38,514 nt of DNA from Oscillospiraceae bacterium (GTDB taxonomy: Bacteria; Bacillota; Clostridia; Oscillospirales; Acutalibacteraceae). Position 1 is the stretch's first letter; the number at the start of each line of letters is the position of its first letter. Position numbers and translations under genes: made by a program. The stretch covers positions 1 to 38,514 of the forward strand of contig CADBBT010000013.1 in assembly GCA_902792985.1 (NCBI GenBank), written 5' to 3'. Positions 1-7,713 of the stretch are shown piece by piece. A model generated the notes under the pieces. It was not told where the DNA came from. It searched no databases and worked only from the letters and a program-made list of their open reading frames with translations.

Positions 1-21
1 TGCGATGCTAAACCTTCAGAG

Positions 22-63
22 CCCCTTTCAGGGGTCAAGCCAGCAATAGCCCCTTATAGGGGC
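22..63. repeat. Two short GC-rich hairpins at the window edge
   Basis: Two similar palindromes lie side by side: CCCC-TTTCA-GGGG (22-34) and GCCCC-TTATA-GGGGC (49-63). Both are preceded by AG and have five-base loops, so they look like two units of one palindromic element. A third, longer hairpin follows at 70-92. No gene is visible in the first 105 bases. Clustered palindromes of this kind are typical intergenic repeats and often break assemblies, which would fit their position at the extreme end. The family assignment is not verified. Confidence 0.45.
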
Positions 64-69
64 AGAACA

Positions 70-94
70 AACCGCCGGTTCAACCGGCGGTTTT
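70..94. terminator. Bidirectional-looking terminator hairpin
   Basis: A perfect nine-base-pair stem (AACCGCCGG at 70-78 with CCGGCGGTT at 84-92) has a TTCAA loop. It is flanked by TTTT on the plus strand and by TTTGTT on the minus strand. It lies 14 bases beyond the stop of the minus-strand small peptide gene, so it would end the radical SAM/peptide transcript. It may also belong to the palindromic repeat cluster beside it. Confidence 0.6.
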
Positions 95-105
95 GATTCA
101 TTTAC

Positions 106-348
106 TCATTTGATCAGTTTGCGGTTGAGTTGCAGCTTTTGAGCTCTTTTGCTGTTCGGACATCCGTAGTAACAGACATACTCGTTGGGATCCGGACGGT
201 CGGGAAATACAGGACCGGGATCGGTTGCAGGATCGTCGACTGGATCGGTGTTGCCGGGTGTCGGTTCGTCCGTTTTCTGATCTTCGATAAAGCGGATGTG
301 AAGCAGCTTTTTGATCAGAGACAGGATCAGTGCAAAAAATGCGCGCAT
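106..348 (-). CDS. 80-aa Asp/Pro-rich peptide with C-terminal CYYGC motif; candidate substrate of the adjacent radical SAM enzyme
   Basis: I do not recognise this peptide from a named family. The start at 348 is chosen because a perfect AGGAGGT lies 7 bases upstream; a longer reading from a TTG at 396 has no such site. Residues 1-20 are hydrophobic with a few basic residues and could be a leader, a signal sequence or a membrane anchor. Residues about 22-52 form an Asp/Pro/Thr-rich linker. The C-terminus carries YVCYYGCPNSKR and a basic tail. It lies 44 bases downstream of a radical SAM/SPASM-JAMM fusion on the same strand and ahead of a terminator. A short Cys-containing peptide next to a SPASM maturase is the standard layout of ribosomally made, post-translationally modified peptides. 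The role as substrate is inference. Alternatively it could be an unrelated small membrane protein. Confidence 0.72.
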   Translation of the reverse strand: MRAFFALILSLIKKLLHIRFIEDQKTDEPTPGNTDPVDDPATDPGPVFPDRPDPNEYVCYYGCPNSKRAQKLQLNRKLIK

Positions 349-392
349 GAGAATGACCTCCTTCGTCATAAAATGAAATGTAGTGTGTAATA

Positions 393-1991
393 TCAAATTC
401 CACGGATAGTCTCTGGAATGATCAGTTTTGCCTGACGGAGCTCTTTTCCGTAATAAGCGCCGAGTGTTTCATCTGCGGGATTGACAAGAATGCCGACATA
501 GCTGCCGAAGCGTTTAAGCATACGCATATGGATCTCGTCATCGCCGGTGCTGTATTGCAGTTCGTGCTGTGTGGGATGGCTGTGGATGAAGCCGAGAAAT
601 TTCATCGGCCGGCGGTTGTCACATTCGCTGCCTGGAAGCATACGGTCGTCACTCTGGTAATAGTTACGGTTGATGATGTTCAGCTCTTTTTCCACCGTTT
701 TGAGGATGCGGCGCGTGAACAGTGCATTGTCTTCGGCACGCAGTGTGCCGTCGCAGGGAATGACATAGCGCACCACATCGGTGTTGCCGCAGGAAAAGCC
801 GACGAGCGCCATTTGCTGTTCAAACATATTTTGCGGCTGCTTGTGTCCGAAATGGAAATACTGCCGGATCGATAAATACGCGTCTGGTTCAACCAGCACT
901 TCCCGCGTATCTGCTTCACCGGAAGAGATCTCGTAAAACTGTAAACTGCCCCAACGGGAGAAAAGAGCTTGTTTGAGTGTTTCGCTGTTTGGCTGCTCCA
1001 AATAATCGCGGTAGCAAAACAGAGGTTCCCCCGTCTCAAAATCAAGCGTGTGCAGCGAATCCCCGGCACAATCGCTTTGATACTTGCACCCCTTGCATTT
1101 TGCGGGTAGGGGACGGCTGCGGAAGAATTTGAACTTTGTTTTCCAAATTTCGCTGAATGAATCGGTGAGAATGTTTCCTTGTATGAGTTCTTTTTTGTGC
1201 GGCACATTCGGACAAACAAAAATGTCGCCGTTGAAAAGAATGGATGCGCTGAAAATACCGGCAAAGCATTGGAAGTGTCGGTGATCAAGCTGTGTGCCGA
1301 GATAATGCGGACAGCCCCAGATGATCTTTGTGCCGTGCGGGTCGCTGTTGTATTTGTTTGCGAGCTGGGTGAGATACAGGATCTCTTCGCGCGTCAAAAG
1401 CAGTTCGGTGTTGTCCAGCGCGCGGCCGATGGGATCCATAAAGCTCACGCGAATGGAATCCAGTCCGATGGGGCGCAAGATCCGATACAGCGCTTCAAAT
1501 TCATAAACATTGCGGCGGTTTGCCGTAAAGGTCACTTGAAGATGATCGAGAAACGCAGCCTTTTTCAGCTTTTGCAGCGCGGTCATGATCTTGTCCCAGC
1601 AACCGAGCAGATGCCGCAGCGAATCGTGTGTTTCCCGCAGTCCGTCCACGCTGACGGTGATGGTTTTCATGCCGCTATTTTGCATCTGTTCGATCACACT
1701 GTCCGTGATGAGCGAGCCGTTGGTCACCATGCCCCAGTCAAAGCCCATCTTTGACGCTTCTGTCATGATCTCAAACAGATCGCGCCGCAGCAACGGTTCA
1801 CCGCCCGTGATGTTGAGCATGGTATAGGTGCCGATGTTTTCTTTGATGTCGCGCAGCGCCGCAAGGATCTGCGCTTTGGAAAGGCGTTCTTCGCTGTGAA
1901 TGTCGCATCTGCTGCCGCACTGGTCACACGCGGCGTTGCATTTTTGTGTGATTTCGATCAACAGGGAATAGAGCGGGTAAGGTTCCTGCAT
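393..1991 (-). CDS. Radical SAM/SPASM protein fused to a C-terminal JAMM (JAB/MPN) metallopeptidase domain
   Basis: This protein of about 532 residues has two catalytic halves. Near the N-terminus CNAACDQC is the CxxxCxxC site for the SAM-binding 4Fe-4S cluster, followed by the NITGGEPLLR motif. Around residues 250-330 a Cys-rich stretch (CFAG, FVCPN, KCKGCKYQSDC, then FCY) is a SPASM/twitch region that would bind auxiliary clusters. The last 150 residues hold HSHPTQHELQYSTGD, the HxHPx7SxxD metal site of JAMM deubiquitinase-like peptidases, with a candidate catalytic Glu in FEQQMALVGF. The ATG at 1991 follows GGTGATC, a good match to the extended ribosome site; a GTG at 2000 is possible. SPASM enzymes modify peptides, and JAMM enzymes cut peptide or isopeptide bonds. 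A modify-then-cleave enzyme acting on the neighbouring small peptide is the simplest inference. Confidence 0.85.
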   Translation of the reverse strand: MQEPYPLYSLLIEITQKCNAACDQCGSRCDIHSEERLSKAQILAALRDIKENIGTYTMLNITGGEPLLRRDLFEIMTEASKMGFDWGMVTNGSLITDSVIEQMQNSGMKTITVSVDGLRETHDSLRHLLGCWDKIMTALQKLKKAAFLDHLQVTFTANRRNVYEFEALYRILRPIGLDSIRVSFMDPIGRALDNTELLLTREEILYLTQLANKYNSDPHGTKIIWGCPHYLGTQLDHRHFQCFAGIFSASILFNGDIFVCPNVPHKKELIQGNILTDSFSEIWKTKFKFFRSRPLPAKCKGCKYQSDCAGDSLHTLDFETGEPLFCYRDYLEQPNSETLKQALFSRWGSLQFYEISSGEADTREVLVEPDAYLSIRQYFHFGHKQPQNMFEQQMALVGFSCGNTDVVRYVIPCDGTLRAEDNALFTRRILKTVEKELNIINRNYYQSDDRMLPGSECDNRRPMKFLGFIHSHPTQHELQYSTGDDEIHMRMLKRFGSYVGILVNPADETLGAYYGKELRQAKLIIPETIRGI

Positions 1992-2010
1992 TGTGATCAC
2001 CGGTCCATCG

Positions 2011-2039
2011 GCTGTTGTTCCGCACCGTGAAACAACAGC
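2011..2039 (-). promoter_or_regulatory. Perfect hairpin in the leader of the radical SAM gene
   Basis: GCTGTTGTT (2011-2019) pairs perfectly with AACAACAGC (2031-2039) around an 11-base loop. It sits 20 bases ahead of the radical SAM start and 23 bases after the end of the alcohol dehydrogenase, both read on the minus strand. No T tract follows in either direction, so a simple terminator is unlikely. A processing site, a translation-control hairpin or a protein-binding dyad are all possible. Confidence 0.4.
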
Positions 2040-2062
2040 ACAGTCTATCTATGGTTACTATA

Positions 2063-3199
2063 TCACAAATCGGAATTGCTGTCAACGTTCGTCAGCTTTT
2101 TCAACAGCAACTCCTGCGCGAGTTCTTTGGTATAACCGCCGGGGCTGAATTTGAAATTATTTGGGATCGCCGCGTCCCAGCGTGTGCACTGTTGAAGGAC
2201 TTCATCGCGTGTCATTTGGATGTTTCCAAGCACGGTCAATGTGCGAACGGTTTTACAAAATGTATCAAGGTCTGTGCCCATGGCGGAGAGAATTTTTTCG
2301 CAGCGATCAGGCGTAAATTCTGCGGCACGCTGCATAAATTCCGGTAAAAAAGCGGCGCAGGCAAAGCCGTGCGGCGTGCCGAAGTTTTCTGTTAAAACAT
2401 AGCCGAGCGGATGGGGAAACCCGGTTCCGCAATAGGCGAGCGTGATTCCTGCATAAAGAGAGCCGTAATAGAGCGCTTCACGACCGCTTTCATCCGGTAA
2501 CTCTTGTGTTTTTTCAAGGCGTGTCAGCCCGTCCCAAAGCAGTGTGACAGCTTTTTCCGCAAATAGTGACGGAAGATCGCCGCATTTCGGCGAACAGTAG
2601 CCTTCCAGTGCATGCGAAAGCGCGTCAAGGGCGGTAGAGACCGTGACAGCATACGGCATCGAAGCAGTGTATCGCGGATCTGCAAAGGTCAGGACCGGAT
2701 AAAGATCGTCTCCGGAGATGCTCTTTTTGCGTCCGGTTTGGTCGTTCGTCAATACCGAAACTTTTCCGACTTCGCTGCCCGTGCCGGCCGTTGTGCCGAT
2801 CAAAAGAAACGGCAGCACTTTCTTTCGCTGTTTTGTATAGATGTCTTCCGGCGCAAAATCCGGATTTGCTGCGTATACCGCGGCCGCCTTTGCCGCGTCG
2901 AGCGCGGAGCCGCCGCCGATGCCGATGAGAAATGCGGCGCCTTCGTTTCGGGCAAGCGTTCCGGCGGCGTGACAGGCGGAAAGCAGCGGATTTGGTCCAA
3001 TGCCGTCAAACACATGGTAGGTGATGTGTTCCTGTGCGAGCGCAGCGGTCACATCTGCAAGCGCACCGGAAAGAACAGCACTTTTTCCTCCGGTGACAAT
3101 GAGGCAGTTTTTTCCGAGCGAAGAGAACAGCGCAGCGTTTTTTAAGACAACGCCGTTTCCGCTGAGTACTTTTGCGGGAATAGAGAGATTAAAATCCAT
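2063..3199 (-). CDS. Iron-containing (group III) alcohol dehydrogenase
   Basis: At 378 residues this is a full-length member of the iron-dependent alcohol dehydrogenase family. These are cytoplasmic NAD(P)-dependent enzymes that interconvert aldehydes and alcohols, usually with Fe2+ or Zn2+. Visible features are the GIGGGSALDAAKA nucleotide-binding segment, TTAGTGSE, and metal-ligand segments ALDALSHALEGY, GFPHPLGYVL and FGTPHG, which supply the Asp and three His ligands of the family. The start has AGGAGG seven bases upstream and a good minus-strand promoter 30 bases before it. The radical SAM gene follows after 71 bases, so read-through is possible, but no functional link is apparent. The substrate cannot be told from sequence; relatives act on butanol, propanediol or lactaldehyde. 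Confidence 0.9.
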   Translation of the reverse strand: MDFNLSIPAKVLSGNGVVLKNAALFSSLGKNCLIVTGGKSAVLSGALADVTAALAQEHITYHVFDGIGPNPLLSACHAAGTLARNEGAAFLIGIGGGSALDAAKAAAVYAANPDFAPEDIYTKQRKKVLPFLLIGTTAGTGSEVGKVSVLTNDQTGRKKSISGDDLYPVLTFADPRYTASMPYAVTVSTALDALSHALEGYCSPKCGDLPSLFAEKAVTLLWDGLTRLEKTQELPDESGREALYYGSLYAGITLAYCGTGFPHPLGYVLTENFGTPHGFACAAFLPEFMQRAAEFTPDRCEKILSAMGTDLDTFCKTVRTLTVLGNIQMTRDEVLQQCTRWDAAIPNNFKFSPGGYTKELAQELLLKKLTNVDSNSDL

Positions 3200-3227
3200 A
3201 ATGATCCTCCTGAATCAGACTGTAAAT

Positions 3228-3256
3228 ATTGTATCACATCTTGACGCAGCGGACAA
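3228..3256 (-). promoter_or_regulatory. Sigma-A type promoter for the alcohol dehydrogenase
   Basis: Read on the minus strand, TTGTCC (3256-3251) and TACAAT (3233-3228) are separated by exactly 17 bases. A TGA immediately before TACAAT gives an extended -10. Transcription would start near 3221, about 20 bases ahead of the gene. Confidence 0.7.
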
Positions 3257-3400
3257 GGGGATTTTTGCCGTCAGCTCAAAAATCAACAGAAATCAGCACA
3301 TTTAATGAAAAATGTTACAGAATCGACATTAATAAATTCTGTTTTGGAATTTTAAATTCAATGATCCATGGTAGAATACCTGCAAAGGATGTGTGAAACT

Positions 3401-4183
3401 ATGAAACAAAGATTCAAAGCCATGTTGAAAGACGTTTCCAAAATTGAGCTGATCTACTGGTGGATTTTACGCCTGCTGATGATCTATGCGCTGTTTGACA
3501 CGCTGTTTTTTTCCGGCAGCAGCTATACGGCGAGTAATCCGCCGCTGCAGATCGTAGCAAATCTTGTTGGCATGTTTGCCTATGAGATCATTCAGCTCTT
3601 CTTTCCGAAAAGCAGTCGTCTGCGTCTGCTTTCGCATGCGTTCCAAAACATTTCCGCGCTGGGCTTTTTCCTCGGTTCCTTCGGCGGCGCTTATCTGAAT
3701 CTTTATTATGCGCTTCCCGCATACGACAAGATTCTGCACGCCTACGGCACAGCGGAAGCGGTTTACATCGGCTATGAATACATCTGCGCCACGCAGCTGA
3801 AGCTGCAAAAGACCTGCCCGCATCAAATTGTCAATCTCGGCGCGCTGGGCTTCGGCTTTATTCTTTCGAGCGCTTGGGAACTGTTTGAGTTTACATACGA
3901 TCAGTTCTTCGGCGGCGACGCGCAGCATTGGAATTATCAGGCGGCGCTGGATGCTGCCGGCGGCGACGCGAGCAAGATCTTCCAGATGATCCCGATGAAT
4001 GATATCAGCCGTTTTGCCCTGATGGACACGATGGGAGATATTGTGCTGAACTTTATCGGCGGATTGTTGATGTATGCGGTTTTGTGTGTGTTCCCGTACC
4101 GTCATCGCGGAGAGAACGATATCAACCGCAAGATCGAACTGTTGAACACAGCGAAGGAGAACGAAACCGTGTCAGTCAGCTGA
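3401..4183 (+). CDS. YjdF/DUF2238-family polytopic membrane protein
   Basis: A 260-residue protein with several hydrophobic spans and a conserved polar pattern: DKILHAYGTAEA, then SAWELFEFTYDQFFGG, then MDTMGDIVLNFIGG. That spacing of Asp, His, Trp-Glu and Asp residues within membrane segments matches the DUF2238/YjdF membrane family, whose function is unknown to me. The start at 3401 is preferred because AAAGGA sits about 10 bases upstream; an upstream ATG at 3368 lacks a site. It is divergent from the alcohol dehydrogenase and ends before a strong terminator, so it is probably monocistronic. No convincing promoter was found in the AT-rich stretch 3257-3400. The C-terminal 25 residues are hydrophilic. 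Confidence 0.72.
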   Translation: MKQRFKAMLKDVSKIELIYWWILRLLMIYALFDTLFFSGSSYTASNPPLQIVANLVGMFAYEIIQLFFPKSSRLRLLSHAFQNISALGFFLGSFGGAYLNLYYALPAYDKILHAYGTAEAVYIGYEYICATQLKLQKTCPHQIVNLGALGFGFILSSAWELFEFTYDQFFGGDAQHWNYQAALDAAGGDASKIFQMIPMNDISRFALMDTMGDIVLNFIGGLLMYAVLCVFPYRHRGENDINRKIELLNTAKENETVSVS

Positions 4184-4199
4184 TTTTAAACAGATACCA

Positions 4200-4236
4200 A
4201 GACCGTTGGGTAGCCACCCGGCGGTCTGTTTTCTTT
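4200..4236 (+). terminator. Rho-independent terminator after the YjdF-like gene
   Basis: AGACCGTTGGGT (4200-4211) pairs with ACCCGGCGGTCT (4216-4227), including two G-T pairs, around an AGCC loop. GTTTTCTTTG follows. Confidence 0.8.
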
Positions 4237-4296
4237 GTTGGGATTCATAAAGAACGAGATACTCTGCAATTAGCACAAAAAAATATAAATTATTCC

Positions 4297-4325
4297 TTTA
4301 CTTTTTGACATTTTTTTGATATGAT
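4297..4325 (+). promoter_or_regulatory. Extended -10 promoter for the GPH transporter gene
   Basis: TATGAT at 4320-4325 is preceded by TGA, giving an extended -10, and TTTACT lies 17 bases upstream at 4297-4302. The region is strongly AT-rich. The ATG lies about 30 bases beyond the -10. Confidence 0.6.
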
Positions 4326-4357
4326 GAAAGAAACCAAAGGAAAAGAGGATTCTATTC

Positions 4358-5938
4358 ATGAAAAAGAAAGCAAATGCCGCAGCAAAAATCGCCCGCAATA
4401 CATATTCAAAGGGCGAGCTGTTTGGCTTTTTGATCGGTATGTTCGGTCAAAACCTGATCTATCAGGTCATCGCGGCCGGTCTTGTCAGCGTTTATCTCGG
4501 TACCGTGCTTTATATTCCTGCCGGCATCGTCAGCGCCATCATCTTTGCGGCACGCATCTGGGATGCTGTGAATGACCCGATGATGGGCACCATCGTCGAC
4601 AGAACCCACACCAAGTGGGGCAAATGCAGACCGTATCTGATCTTCTTCCCGATCATCATCGGCGTTTTTACCATCCTTTGCTTTGTTAACGGCATCTATA
4701 CCGACCCGAAGGCAAGCAAAGCGCTGATCGTGATCTGGGCGGCCGGTTCCTACATCATCTGGGGCATGCTCTTCACCGTCTGCGATATCCCGCTTTGGGG
4801 CATCACGTCGCTGATGACTGACGACCAGAACGACAGAGCCAAGATCATCGGCCTTGCAAGAACCGCTGCCGGTGTCGGCGGCATCGGCACAGTCATAGCC
4901 TTTGTGCCGGACTTCCTTAAGGGTATGTTCGAAGGTAAGTATAACGCCATGGTGGACGGTATCAACTACACCCAGCAGATGGCGAACAACGACACCAAGA
5001 GAGCTGCGTGGATCGCAACGGTGATCGCGGTCACTGTTGTTGCAACGATCCTCTTTGAAGTTGCCGGTCTTGTAACAAGAGAAAGAGTTCCCGGCGACGC
5101 AACCGATAAGAGAAGTATCATCGACAATTTCAAGATCATGTGGAAATGCCTTCCTTTCCGCCAGATCCTCATCTCCGGCGTGCTCAGAAGCCCGCTGCAA
5201 TTGCTGATGATCCTTGCTATGCCTCTCATGCTTTATTACTATACGGATAACTCTTTCGACAATGTTGGAAATCTTGACGGCGGACAACGTGTGCTGAAAA
5301 TTGCTCTGATCGGCTTTGCGGTGTTCATTCCGCAATTTGCCGCCATGGCGATCACACCCGCATTTGTGAAAAAATTTGAAAACAAATCCATTTATAACTT
5401 TTATTCGATTGCCGGCGCTGTGCCGTATGCGCTTATCTTTGTTGCGTACCTTGCCTTCAAGGGAAATATGCTTTCCTGGCCGGGCGTGATCGTGACTGCG
5501 CTCTGCATCAGCCTTGCGACTGCTTCCATGGGCGGCATCAACGTCATGCAGTCGATCATGATCGCCGACTGCGTGGACTATGAGGAATATCACAACGGCT
5601 ATCGTCCCGACGGCGTTTTCTTCTCCGGTCAGTCTTTCCTGACAAAGCTTTCCGGCGGTATTGCCGCGCTCATTCAGGGCATCGTTTACGGCGTTGTGAA
5701 ATTTTCCGGCGAAAATCTCGACAACATCAACTTCCGTCTTTCCCAGGGCGAGCATTTCTTTGATCTTGACGGTGGCAAATACGCGCTTGCCATGTTCTTC
5801 CTGATCTCTGTTCCCATTGCGGTCGGCATGGTTCTTTCTGCTGTTCCGATGAAAAAATACGCAATGACTGACGCACAGCACAATGAAATGCTGAACGCGC
5901 TGATCGAAAAAAGAAACGCAGCAAAAGAAAACGGATAA
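4358..5938 (+). CDS. GPH-family (MelB-like) sugar:cation symporter
   Basis: A 526-residue major-facilitator protein with about 12 hydrophobic segments. The signature WDAVNDPMMGTIVDRT followed by KWGKCRPYL is diagnostic of the glycoside-pentoside-hexuronide:cation symporters such as MelB, UidB and XynB. These take up glycosides or uronides with Na+ or H+ at the cell membrane. The Asp of WDAVNDP and the Asp of VDRT correspond to the cation-site and loop residues of MelB. GAGGA lies 8 bases before the start. The length is somewhat above the usual 450-480 residues because of a loop insertion around residues 185-215. A weak terminator and then a beta-propeller gene follow. The substrate is unknown; the nearby isomerase and kinase operon is separately promoted but could act on the same sugar. 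Confidence 0.9.
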   Translation: MKKKANAAAKIARNTYSKGELFGFLIGMFGQNLIYQVIAAGLVSVYLGTVLYIPAGIVSAIIFAARIWDAVNDPMMGTIVDRTHTKWGKCRPYLIFFPIIIGVFTILCFVNGIYTDPKASKALIVIWAAGSYIIWGMLFTVCDIPLWGITSLMTDDQNDRAKIIGLARTAAGVGGIGTVIAFVPDFLKGMFEGKYNAMVDGINYTQQMANNDTKRAAWIATVIAVTVVATILFEVAGLVTRERVPGDATDKRSIIDNFKIMWKCLPFRQILISGVLRSPLQLLMILAMPLMLYYYTDNSFDNVGNLDGGQRVLKIALIGFAVFIPQFAAMAITPAFVKKFENKSIYNFYSIAGAVPYALIFVAYLAFKGNMLSWPGVIVTALCISLATASMGGINVMQSIMIADCVDYEEYHNGYRPDGVFFSGQSFLTKLSGGIAALIQGIVYGVVKFSGENLDNINFRLSQGEHFFDLDGGKYALAMFFLISVPIAVGMVLSAVPMKKYAMTDAQHNEMLNALIEKRNAAKENG

Positions 5939-5949
5939 TCATAAATTCA

Positions 5950-5989
5950 GGGGCTGAAGCTTTGCCGGTTTTCAGCCTCTTTGGTTTTT
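5950..5989 (+). terminator. Hairpin with T-rich tail between transporter and beta-propeller genes
   Basis: GGGGCTGAA (5950-5958) pairs with TTCAGCCTC (5971-5979) and is followed by TTTGGTTTTT. It lies only 15 bases ahead of the next start codon. No separate promoter is evident for that gene, so this may work as a partial terminator that lowers downstream expression. Confidence 0.6.
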
Positions 5990-6003
5990 GAAAGGAGATT
6001 GTT

Positions 6004-7527
6004 ATGCATAATCTGTTCTTGAAAATTTTGACCTTCTTTTCGGCGTTTATCATGCTGTTTACCAGCCCATGCGGTGCGATTCGTCAACCGTTGATCGCAA
6101 AGTGGTGCCCGTCGTTTTACGGCAGTGCAGCGACCGCCAAGCCGCTTGAAAAAACAAGAGTGCCGCAGCACCCGTACCTTGCGCCGGAGGGTACCAACGG
6201 CATGCACGGCAATTCCTATAACTCCGGCACCTATGACTACTGCGGACCGCTCGGTAACAATCCGACTGTCACGAGCCGCTCCATGAATGTCTTCGGCGGT
6301 CTTGTTGCCACACTGATGTTTGACTCCAAAGGCCGCATCATGTGCATCTCCGGCAACGTCGTCGGCTTCCGCCTTCTGCTGCTTGACGCGCAAACGCTGG
6401 AGATCCTTGCCGAAACGCGCCTGCCGCAGCGGCAATCCACGCGAGAGTTCTTCAAAACGCTCGATTTTGACAAGATCTCCAACGACACCTCCGGCGGCGC
6501 TTATTGCCATCTGCTCAAGGGCGACCGTCCGATCATCGGCAACTCCGACAATGTGATCCAGATTTTCCGTGTGGATGAAAGCGGAAAGAAGCCGGTCTGG
6601 AAGGTCGAAAAGGAATATGACGTTGCGCCGTATCTGCCGCAGGGCGCATACATCACCGACGCGATCCCCGATGTGAATGGCAACATCTGGTTTGTGACGC
6701 GTCCGGGCGACGTCGGCATCATCGGGGCAAAAACCGGAAGAGTCAAGCTCATGCGGCTGGCAGGGGAGGAGATTCAAAACACCCTTGCGGTCTGCGCGGA
6801 CGGCGTGTATATCGTTTCCGACCATGCGATGTATCGCTTTGAGATCCAAAAGGGTAAGCCCGCTTATACCTGGCGCACCGAATATGATCGCGGCACCGGA
6901 ACAAAACCGGGCGCGATCAACCAGGGCAGCGGTACAACACCGTCTTTGCTTGATGTACCCTGCAGCAACGGTGTTGTGCGCAAGCTGTGCGCGATCACCG
7001 ACAATGCCGACGAGCGCGTGAATCTTGTGGTTTATGATCGCTTGACAGGTGAAGCGATCGTGACCGAACCGCTGTTTGCAAAGGGGCGTTCGGTCAGCGA
7101 AAACTCACTGATTGCCCACGGCCGTTCGTTCATCATTGAAAACAACTATTCCGAATCCGGCGCCGGCTTTTTGGAACGCAACCCAACCAGTGAACCCGGT
7201 GTGACGCGCATTGATATGAACGAGGATTGTACGGGTTGTAAGGTCGTTTGGGAAAGCAGCGAAGCCTCTGCAACAGTGGTCCCGAAGCTTTCTGCCGGTA
7301 ACGGTCTTGTATATCTCTATACACGTGTACAAAACGACGATATCCCGAAGAACGCGGTGGCTTGGTACTTTACAGCGGTTGATTTTGAAACCGGCAAAAC
7401 GGTATATAAAGTGTTCACCGGCTGCGGACGCAACTGGAACAACAGCTATGGCCCCATCACGATCGGTCCGAACGGCAGCGCTTATGTCGGTGTGTTCAAC
7501 GGACTTGTTCGTGTGGCGGACAGTTAA
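6004..7527 (+). CDS. Predicted exported beta-propeller protein of unknown function
   Basis: A 507-residue protein with a hydrophobic N-terminus (about residues 4-25, ending near SPCGA) that looks like a signal peptide or anchor. The rest is built of repeated beta-rich segments typical of PQQ/WD-like propellers, for example DVNGNIWFVTRPGDVGII, and near the C-terminus GPITIGPNGSAYVGVFNG. No enzymatic motif is recognised. The start has AAAGGAG about 7 bases upstream. It sits behind the GPH transporter with only a hairpin between them and is closed by a strong terminator, so the pair may be expressed together. Secreted propellers can bind or cleave glycans, but nothing here proves that. Confidence 0.65.
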   Translation: MHNLFLKILTFFSAFIMLFTSPCGAIRQPLIAKWCPSFYGSAATAKPLEKTRVPQHPYLAPEGTNGMHGNSYNSGTYDYCGPLGNNPTVTSRSMNVFGGLVATLMFDSKGRIMCISGNVVGFRLLLLDAQTLEILAETRLPQRQSTREFFKTLDFDKISNDTSGGAYCHLLKGDRPIIGNSDNVIQIFRVDESGKKPVWKVEKEYDVAPYLPQGAYITDAIPDVNGNIWFVTRPGDVGIIGAKTGRVKLMRLAGEEIQNTLAVCADGVYIVSDHAMYRFEIQKGKPAYTWRTEYDRGTGTKPGAINQGSGTTPSLLDVPCSNGVVRKLCAITDNADERVNLVVYDRLTGEAIVTEPLFAKGRSVSENSLIAHGRSFIIENNYSESGAGFLERNPTSEPGVTRIDMNEDCTGCKVVWESSEASATVVPKLSAGNGLVYLYTRVQNDDIPKNAVAWYFTAVDFETGKTVYKVFTGCGRNWNNSYGPITIGPNGSAYVGVFNGLVRVADS

Positions 7528-7535
7528 TCCGAATT

Positions 7536-7562
7536 GAGACGCTTGATGCAGCGTCTCTTTTT
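7536..7562 (+). terminator. Rho-independent terminator after the beta-propeller gene
   Basis: GAGACGC (7536-7542) pairs perfectly with GCGTCTC (7551-7557) around an eight-base loop and is followed by TTTTT. Confidence 0.8.
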
Positions 7563-7652
7563 GTGGAAAACTATACAAAAACCCCGTTGAATGTTAGACA
7601 TTATAGCTAAATCTCTATTGCATTCTGTGAAGGAATTCATCCCTCTTGCCTA

Positions 7653-7681
7653 TTGTATTTGGAAGTTTGTTGTGTTAGAAT
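7653..7681 (+). promoter_or_regulatory. Extended -10 promoter with overlapping dyad, upstream of the 76-aa gene
   Basis: TAGAAT (7676-7681) is preceded by TGT, an extended -10, and TTGTAT lies 17 bases upstream. A TGTTGT/ACAACA dyad flanks the -10 box symmetrically, which could be an operator, though the half-sites are short. Confidence 0.55.
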
Positions 7682-7713
7682 AACAACACAAACGAAGAAA
7701 GGAGGATTCCATC

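Noticed and set aside
3257-3400. Possible riboswitch ahead of the YjdF-like membrane gene
   Set aside because: The region is AT-rich and without extended stems; the yjdF riboswitch class is associated with an unrelated protein of the same name.
4305-4325. TTGACA next to TATGAT upstream of the transporter
   Set aside because: Spacing is only nine bases; the TTTACT box 17 bases away with an extended -10 is the workable promoter.
4406-5881. Long open frame antisense to the GPH transporter
   Set aside because: It exactly mirrors a real membrane protein gene, is His/Asp/Arg-rich with no ribosome site, and is a codon-bias shadow.
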